Positions 59,497-64,000 of a stretch of DNA of 64,000 nucleotides are shown here, one piece after another. Origin of the DNA: an uncultured Hyphomicrobiales bacterium (GTDB lineage Bacteria > Pseudomonadota > Alphaproteobacteria > Rhizobiales > Ancalomicrobiaceae); the NCBI GenBank assembly GCA_903930435.1, contig CAIYYN010000049.1:148320-212319 (forward strand), in the 5' to 3' direction. Positions within the stretch are counted from its first letter, which is position 1; the number at the start of each line of letters is the position of its first letter. Both the position numbers and the translations under genes were made by a program. The notes under the pieces were generated by a model. That model made no database searches, had not been told where the DNA came from, and saw nothing but the letters and a program-made list of their open reading frames with translations.

Positions 59497-59655
59497 GCCG
59501 ATATGTAAGATGCCGTTACGGCAATTCCCCACAGTCAGCAGCGCTGTTTAGTGCAATTCGGCCTGAGGCGGGTTGTGTCGCTAGTCAAAAACGCTATTGT
59601 CCGGCCTCGTTAAGGGCGACCCGACGATCCCGCTGGTTCTGTTTCTTTGAGACGA

Positions 59656-60729
59656 GTGACATTGGCAAAGCCGATAATCATATCCTTGGACGCCATGGGC
59701 GGCGATATCGGGCCTGATGTTGTGGTCCCCGGTGCTGCGCTTGCGTTGAAGCGTCGCCCGGATTTGCAGTTCCTGTTTTACGGTGACAGCGAGCGCGTCT
59801 CCGCACTCCTCGATCAATATCCAATGCTCAAGGCGGTCTCGAAGATCCATCATACAGATGTGACCGTGCGCATGGACGACAAGCCGAGCCAGGCCCTGCG
59901 GCAGGGCCGCTGGAAATCGAGCATGTGGAAGTCCATCGAGGCCGTAAAGACCAATGAAGCGGCGGCTTGCGTTTCAGCCGGAAACACCGGGGCGCTGATG
60001 GCGATGGCGCGGTTTTGTCTGCGCACGATGCCCGGGATTGATCGCCCTGTGATCGCCGCCATCTGGCCGACCTTGCGTGGCGAGTCCATTGTGCTTGATG
60101 TCGGCGCCAATGTCGGCGCCGATGCGCGTCAGCTGGTGGATAGTGCCGTCATGGGTGCGGCGATGGCGGGTGCCATCTTTGGCCAGTCGCGCCCGACCGT
60201 CGGATTGCTCAATGTCGGCGTCGAGGAAATCAAGGGGATCGAAGAGGTTCGTCTTGCTGGACGCATTCTAAAGGAACGGCCGCATCCGAACTTGCAGTAT
60301 CACGGCTTTGTCGAGGGCGACGACCTCGGACGGGGGACTGTTGATGTGGTCGTGACTGAAGGGTTTTCCGGCAATATCGCCCTGAAGACCGCTGAAGGAA
60401 CTGCTCGCCAGATCAGTCAATACCTGCGCCAGGCGATGAGCCGCACGCTGCTGGCCCGCCTTGGCTATCTGCTGGCCAAAGGCGCGTTCGATCAGTTGCG
60501 TGAAAAGCTCGATCCACGCAAGGTCAACGGCGGCGTGTTTCTCGGCCTCAATGGGATCGTCATCAAGAGCCACGGTGGTACCGACGCGGAAGGCTTTGCT
60601 GCCGCCATCGAACTCGGGCGTGCGATGGTGGTCAACGATCTCATGGCCAAGATAGCCTTTGGTCTCGCTCATTCCCTTGCAGCCGCGCCGGATTTTGCCG
60701 CCGCTGAAGAACAAACAGGTGCCGCTTGA
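59656..60729 (+). CDS. plsX: Phosphate acyltransferase PlsX
   Basis: PlsX converts acyl-ACP to acyl-phosphate for phospholipid synthesis at the membrane. The 357-residue product shows [75 protein letters not shown] and [16 protein letters not shown]. Start codons TTG 59647, GTG 59656 and TTG 59662 are all possible; I take GTG 59656. The fabH start overlaps its stop. Confidence 0.94.
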   Translation: MTLAKPIIISLDAMGGDIGPDVVVPGAALALKRRPDLQFLFYGDSERVSALLDQYPMLKAVSKIHHTDVTVRMDDKPSQALRQGRWKSSMWKSIEAVKTNEAAACVSAGNTGALMAMARFCLRTMPGIDRPVIAAIWPTLRGESIVLDVGANVGADARQLVDSAVMGAAMAGAIFGQSRPTVGLLNVGVEEIKGIEEVRLAGRILKERPHPNLQYHGFVEGDDLGRGTVDVVVTEGFSGNIALKTAEGTARQISQYLRQAMSRTLLARLGYLLAKGAFDQLREKLDPRKVNGGVFLGLNGIVIKSHGGTDAEGFAAAIELGRAMVVNDLMAKIAFGLAHSLAAAPDFAAAEEQTGAA

Positions 60730-61700
60730 GCCAGTTGAAATGCATCATTCGTGGCGTTGGCAGCTATCTGCCGGAAGAGACCCTGACCAATTCCGACCTC
60801 GCCAGGATTGTCGATACGTCAGATGAATGGATCGTCGAGCGCACAGGCATTCGGGAGCGGCATCGCGCTGCCCCCGGCGAATTTACAAGCGATCTGGCAA
60901 CCAAGGCGGCTTTGGCAGCGCTCAAGGATGCAGGCCTTCAACCCGATGATATCGACCTGATCGTTCTGGCAACGGCCACGCCGGACAATACGTTTCCGGC
61001 CTCTGCCGTTCAGGTTCAGGCGAACCTCGGCATCCGGCATGGCTTTGCCTTCGATCTGCACGCCGTCTGCTCGGGGTTTGTTTATGCATTGACGACGGCG
61101 GATGCCCAGCTGAAGGCGGGGCTAGCCAAGCGCGCCCTGGTGATTGGCGCGGAAACATTCACGCGGATTCTCGACTGGACCGACCGGGGCACCTGCGTGC
61201 TGTTTGGCGATGGGGCAGGAGCCGTCGTGCTGGAGGCGGTTGATGCCGATAGCCATGGCGAGCGCGGCATCATCACATCGCATTTGCGCTCCGATGGTCG
61301 CCACAAGGCAAAGCTTTACGTCGATGGCGGACCTTCAACGACCCAGACGACCGGTCATTTGCGGATGGAAGGACGCGAGGTTTTCAAGCATGCAGTCGGG
61401 ATGATTACCGATGTGATCGAGGCCAGTTTTGCGGCCACGGGGACAACCGCAGCCGATATCGACTGGTTCGTGCCACATCAGGCCAATCGTCGGATTATTG
61501 ATGCAAGCGTGAAAAAACTAGGAATTGCACCGGAGAAGGTTGTCGTAACAGTGGACGTGCACGGCAATACGTCAGCCGCATCGATTCCGCTGGCCTTATC
61601 GGTTGCGAAGGCCGATGGGCGTATTCAGCCGAATGATCTGATCCTGCTCGAAGCTATGGGTGGCGGATTTACGTGGGGAGCAGTAATGCTGCGTTGGTAA
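60726..61700 (+). CDS. fabH: 3-oxoacyl-[ACP] synthase III
   Basis: FabH begins fatty acid synthesis by condensing acetyl-CoA with malonyl-ACP. The 324-residue product has the catalytic Cys in [15 protein letters not shown], His in [13 protein letters not shown] and Asn in [16 protein letters not shown], and [17 protein letters not shown] near the start. The TTG start at 60726 overlaps the plsX stop (TTGA), so the two are coupled. Confidence 0.95.
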   Translation: MSQLKCIIRGVGSYLPEETLTNSDLARIVDTSDEWIVERTGIRERHRAAPGEFTSDLATKAALAALKDAGLQPDDIDLIVLATATPDNTFPASAVQVQANLGIRHGFAFDLHAVCSGFVYALTTADAQLKAGLAKRALVIGAETFTRILDWTDRGTCVLFGDGAGAVVLEAVDADSHGERGIITSHLRSDGRHKAKLYVDGGPSTTQTTGHLRMEGREVFKHAVGMITDVIEASFAATGTTAADIDWFVPHQANRRIIDASVKKLGIAPEKVVVTVDVHGNTSAASIPLALSVAKADGRIQPNDLILLEAMGGGFTWGAVMLRW

Positions 61701-62009
61701 TTCATTATTAATTTTTGGATCTTCTTGCAAAAATTTTTATCAACTATTCCATAATTGGTCGTTTTGTAGTCAAAACGACTGAATTTGCTTAATTCCTGGC
61801 GCTTTCATTGACAGTTAGCCGCTTTAACAACGGCTTCGCCGAAATCAATCGAACCACTATGACGGATTTGCGTTGTCTTTGGCGGTTATGGACAAGCGTC
61901 CATGTTGACGAGCGCACGGATCGGAAATACCGTTAGTGCCTTCCATTGGTTACCTTTTTTGGATCGATGGAGGCAACAGCGGCGTATCTGACAGGGAAAG
62001 GGCAAGACG
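61701..62009. promoter_or_regulatory. AT-rich gap with a 9-bp inverted repeat before ihfA
   Basis: About 310 bases, AT-rich in the first half. GTCGTTTTG-TAGT-CAAAACGAC at 61758-61779 is a perfect inverted repeat. It is not followed by a T-run, so it may be an operator rather than a terminator. IHF often controls its own genes through AT-rich sites, but no consensus IHF site can be asserted. No gene is apparent; AAGGG lies upstream of the ihfA start. Confidence 0.5.
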
Positions 62010-62318
62010 ATGGGAGGGAAGACAATTACACGGGCTGACCTATGCGAAGCGGTCTACCAAAAGGTTGGTCTTTCGCGCACGGAATCTGCCGACCTTGTCG
62101 AAATGGTGCTGGACGAAATCTCCGACTGTCTGGTGCGCGGGGAGTCCGTCAAATTGTCATCGTTCGGATCGTTCCTTGTTCGATCGAAGGGTGAGCGTAT
62201 CGGTCGCAATCCGAAGACAGGCGAGGAAGTCCCGATCCTGCCGCGCCGTGTCATGGTCTTCAAGCCATCCAATGTGCTGAAGCAAAAGATCAATGAGACG
62301 CTCGCCGTCGAGGAATGA
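62010..62318 (+). CDS. ihfA: Integration host factor subunit alpha
   Basis: Nucleoid protein that bends DNA as an alpha-beta heterodimer. The 102-residue product shows [37 protein letters not shown], and the DNA-intercalating arm [20 protein letters not shown] with Pro. Length is standard. The order fabH-ihfA-merR is conserved in alphaproteobacteria. Confidence 0.96.
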   Translation: MGGKTITRADLCEAVYQKVGLSRTESADLVEMVLDEISDCLVRGESVKLSSFGSFLVRSKGERIGRNPKTGEEVPILPRRVMVFKPSNVLKQKINETLAVEE

Positions 62319-62518
62319 CACCGGGTTGCGCGAAGCCTGACGGACGGTCGCTGGATCGGTCGAATATGGCTCCAGAGTGATCATGATGCCGAATTGTGCA
62401 CATGTGCGTGCTTGCCCTGTTGATCACTCTTGCTTGTCCGCATCGCAATTGGAACACTCGCGAGATGGCGACTCACAGGCTGAGTCGTGCGCGGGAGTCG
62501 TGTTGAAGGGACTGCAAC

Positions 62519-63358
62519 GTGGACAAAAGCTCCGATGCTTTCAGGACCATCAGCGAGGTTGCTGAGGATCTTGATTTGCCGCAGCATGTGTTGCGCTTTT
62601 GGGAGACGCGTTTCAGCCAGATCAAGCCGCTGAAGCGCGGCGGGGGGCGCCGCTATTACCGACCGGATGATGTCGAACTGCTGAAGGGCATCCGTCATCT
62701 GCTGTACGGCGAAGGCTACACGATCAAGGGTGTCCAGCGTATCCTGAAGGATCAGGGTGTGCGCTTTGTCATGAATCTCTGGCAGGAAGGCTCAGCCGGG
62801 CTTGAAGCCAAGCTGCAAAACCATGATGCCGACGCATTTGGGGATCTCGATTTTGTCGAGAGCGGCGCAGACTCCGAAGAGGATGCAATCGACTTGCCGC
62901 CAGCGCCACTGCGGCCAGCCCGGCAGCAGGAATACCGGTCCGAGTCAGACGTGACCGCCACCCGTCACACGGGCACGCCTGGCCACGCGCGGCAGGCAAC
63001 ACTCGAGCGGGCACGTGAAGCAGCCTTCGATCCATCGCGGTCACCATCGCGCTTCATTGTCCCGGACGAGCCGCACCTGTCTGATGATAGCGCGACCGCC
63101 GAAGTCATGGCTCAGCGTTTTGCGCCGCGCAGCGCAGAGCGTGCCACACAGGCGCGGCAATCGGCCCTGACGCCGATGATCGAGCGGTTCCGCTCCGGGA
63201 CCAGTCGTCTTGCCGCCGACACTGTGGCCCGTACCGCACCGCAGCCCTCCAGCGATGACGTCCCGATCAATGGCCTCAGTCGCGATGATGTCCGGCGGCT
63301 CCAGGCAACGCTGTTTGAGTTGCTGGAGTGCAAGCGGTTGCTCGACCAGACCCGGTGA
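62519..63358 (+). CDS. MerR family transcriptional regulator
   Basis: The 279-residue protein begins with a MerR helix-turn-helix: [20 protein letters not shown], then [20 protein letters not shown] and [20 protein letters not shown]. The rest (about residues 90-279) is a low-complexity Ala/Arg/Ser/Pro-rich segment without a ligand-binding pattern, ending [20 protein letters not shown]. This long tail and the position after ihfA are typical of the alphaproteobacterial member. Its regulon is unknown. GTG at 62519 has GAAGGGA upstream. Confidence 0.92.
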   Translation: MDKSSDAFRTISEVAEDLDLPQHVLRFWETRFSQIKPLKRGGGRRYYRPDDVELLKGIRHLLYGEGYTIKGVQRILKDQGVRFVMNLWQEGSAGLEAKLQNHDADAFGDLDFVESGADSEEDAIDLPPAPLRPARQQEYRSESDVTATRHTGTPGHARQATLERAREAAFDPSRSPSRFIVPDEPHLSDDSATAEVMAQRFAPRSAERATQARQSALTPMIERFRSGTSRLAADTVARTAPQPSSDDVPINGLSRDDVRRLQATLFELLECKRLLDQTR

Positions 63359-63554
63359 AGCAGCTTTGTGCCCAAGCCAGCGATGCGCTGCGTTCCGCTT
63401 GCATCCTTGTCCCATGCGATCTGCAAACGGCGGGATGTGGCAGATCCACCGGTCAGATCGCTTTGGACCTTGCGCAAGGCAGCGAAACAGTCTAATTCCC
63501 GCCTACTCCGTCAGGTGTCGGTCCCAATCCACATCCAGACGGTCGAATTGGTCG

Positions 63555-63632
63555 CGGGCAGTAGCGCAGCCTGGTTAGCGCACTTGACTGGGGGTCAAGG
63601 GGTCGGAGGTTCGAATCCTCTCTGCCCGACCA
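63555..63632 (+). tRNA. tRNA-Pro (anticodon GGG)
   Basis: The acceptor stem CGGGCAG pairs with CTGCCCG, with a discriminator A and an encoded CCA (63630-63632). The anticodon stem is CTTGA/TCAAG with loop CTGGGGG, giving anticodon GGG at 63590-63592. The T arm contains GGTTCGAATCC. The gene follows merR, a common arrangement in Rhizobiales, and is the kind of site where mobile elements insert. Confidence 0.97.
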
Positions 63633-63850
63633 AATTTTTCATGATTGTTCTATCTATACACCCTATTGAATGGGTAACTTATAAGTTGTTTGCCCAATCG
63701 AAATTGGTCTATATTTGGTTTTCTTTCGACGATATAAGTAATTTTCGGTCGGTTTAATTTGATTTAATTAGCAGCAAATGTTTTTAATCATTTAGGCAGT
63801 ATTCGATTGGCTATTGTAAAGTGCATGAAGAAAATTCCGTTCATCTTTTC

Positions 63851-63921
63851 TGTGGTGCCAAGAGCTGGCTCGGTTTGTTTGAACAGTTTCTGGGCTCTCG
63901 CTAAGTGGATTTCCGCCTCGA
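63851..63921. mobile_element. Probable end of the IS3-like element
   Basis: The sequence after the transposase stop, running to TGTGGTGCCA at 63851, is the likely terminal non-coding part and inverted repeat of the element: the base composition changes there from GC-rich to the AT-rich host gap. The other end and the target duplication are outside the window, so the exact boundary is inferred. Confidence 0.45.
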
Positions 63922-64000
63922 TTATGCCGCCGCCGGGATTGGCTGCGACGCTTTGAAGTAGGCCTCGTCCGGGGTTTGCCGGTCAAGGCTCGAATGTGGC
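63922..64000 (-). mobile_element. C-terminal end of an IS3-family transposase (OrfB), partial
   Basis: On the minus strand from 63999 the reading is PHSSLDRQTPDEAYFKAS followed by QPIPAAA and a TAA at 63922-63924. SSLDRQTPDEAYF is the typical C-terminal motif of IS3-family integrase-type transposases (IS407/IS2-like groups). The gene continues beyond the window. The element lies about 290 bases after the tRNA-Pro gene in AT-rich DNA. Confidence 0.85.

Noticed and set aside
63792..63986. 64-codon minus-strand ORF at the IS end
   Set aside because: It is the wrong frame over the transposase; the true transposase frame ends at 63922.

Overview
The window is chromosomal DNA from an alphaproteobacterium, most likely of the order Hyphomicrobiales (Rhizobiales). 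The evidence is the set of lineage-typical genes and neighbourhoods: two alphaproteobacterial Porin_2-type porins, an LdtR/LdtP regulator-transpeptidase pair, the DUF6163-hemB and arginyltransferase neighbourhood, the cytochrome bc1 chaperone (CBP3 type) next to DUF177-plsX-fabH-ihfA-merR, an H+-translocating pyrophosphatase, and a long omega subunit followed by a bifunctional Rsh. Base composition is moderately GC-rich with several AT-rich intergenic islands. Genus cannot be fixed from the sequence alone.

Layout. 0-3.3 kb: a degraded transporter tail, yicC-gmk, holC, an AT-rich DUF3617 gene and a short PhnA-type protein. 3.3-8.9 kb: ABC-F ATPase, small secreted peptide, methyltransferase, Tat-exported DUF1501 protein, galE. 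9.2-12.8 kb: two paralogous porins, each followed by a clear intrinsic terminator. 12.8-22.4 kb: alpha/beta hydrolase, soluble lytic transglycosylase, dapA-smpB, an Fe-S uracil-DNA glycosylase with a NYN-domain protein, rpoZ and rsh. 22.7-31.9 kb: hppA, thiL, then nusB-ribH-ribE-ribD on the minus strand, interrupted by an FAD dehydrogenase, a VOC protein and a carboxymuconolactone decarboxylase-like gene. 32-37.5 kb: an orphan gene with a coupled leader ORF, a SnoaL-flavin monooxygenase fusion, glyA and nrdR, flanked by intergenic palindromic repeats. 37.5-44.5 kb: ldtP, ldtR, DUF6163, hemB, an unusual LivH-like permease, arginyltransferase. 44.5-51.7 kb: fhs, a candidate small RNA, SDR, amidase, small secreted protein, parC. 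51.7-57.6 kb: recO, era, rnc, lepB and acpS, pyrE, split by a RidA/DUF1028 pair. 57.6-63.4 kb: bamE, the bc1 chaperone, DUF177, plsX, fabH, ihfA, merR. The end holds tRNA-Pro(GGG) and the C-terminal end of an IS3-family transposase.

How the genes fit together. Most of the window is housekeeping: peptidoglycan turnover and export (slt, ldtP, lepB, bamE), fatty acid and phospholipid synthesis (plsX, fabH, acpS), riboflavin and thiamine cofactors, one-carbon metabolism (glyA, fhs), stress and translation control (rsh, rpoZ, smpB, era, rnc). The gene order suggests that a segment of about 35 kb between rsh and bamE is inverted relative to the order I remember from other Rhizobiales, with glyA-nrdR flipped again inside it.

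I found no defence island, prophage, CRISPR array or biosynthetic cluster. The best candidates for something undescribed are the short RNA near 46.4 kb with an anti-Shine-Dalgarno-like motif, the orphan permease with a lipoprotein-like N-terminal domain, and the orphan gene at 32.4 kb with its overlapping leader peptide.
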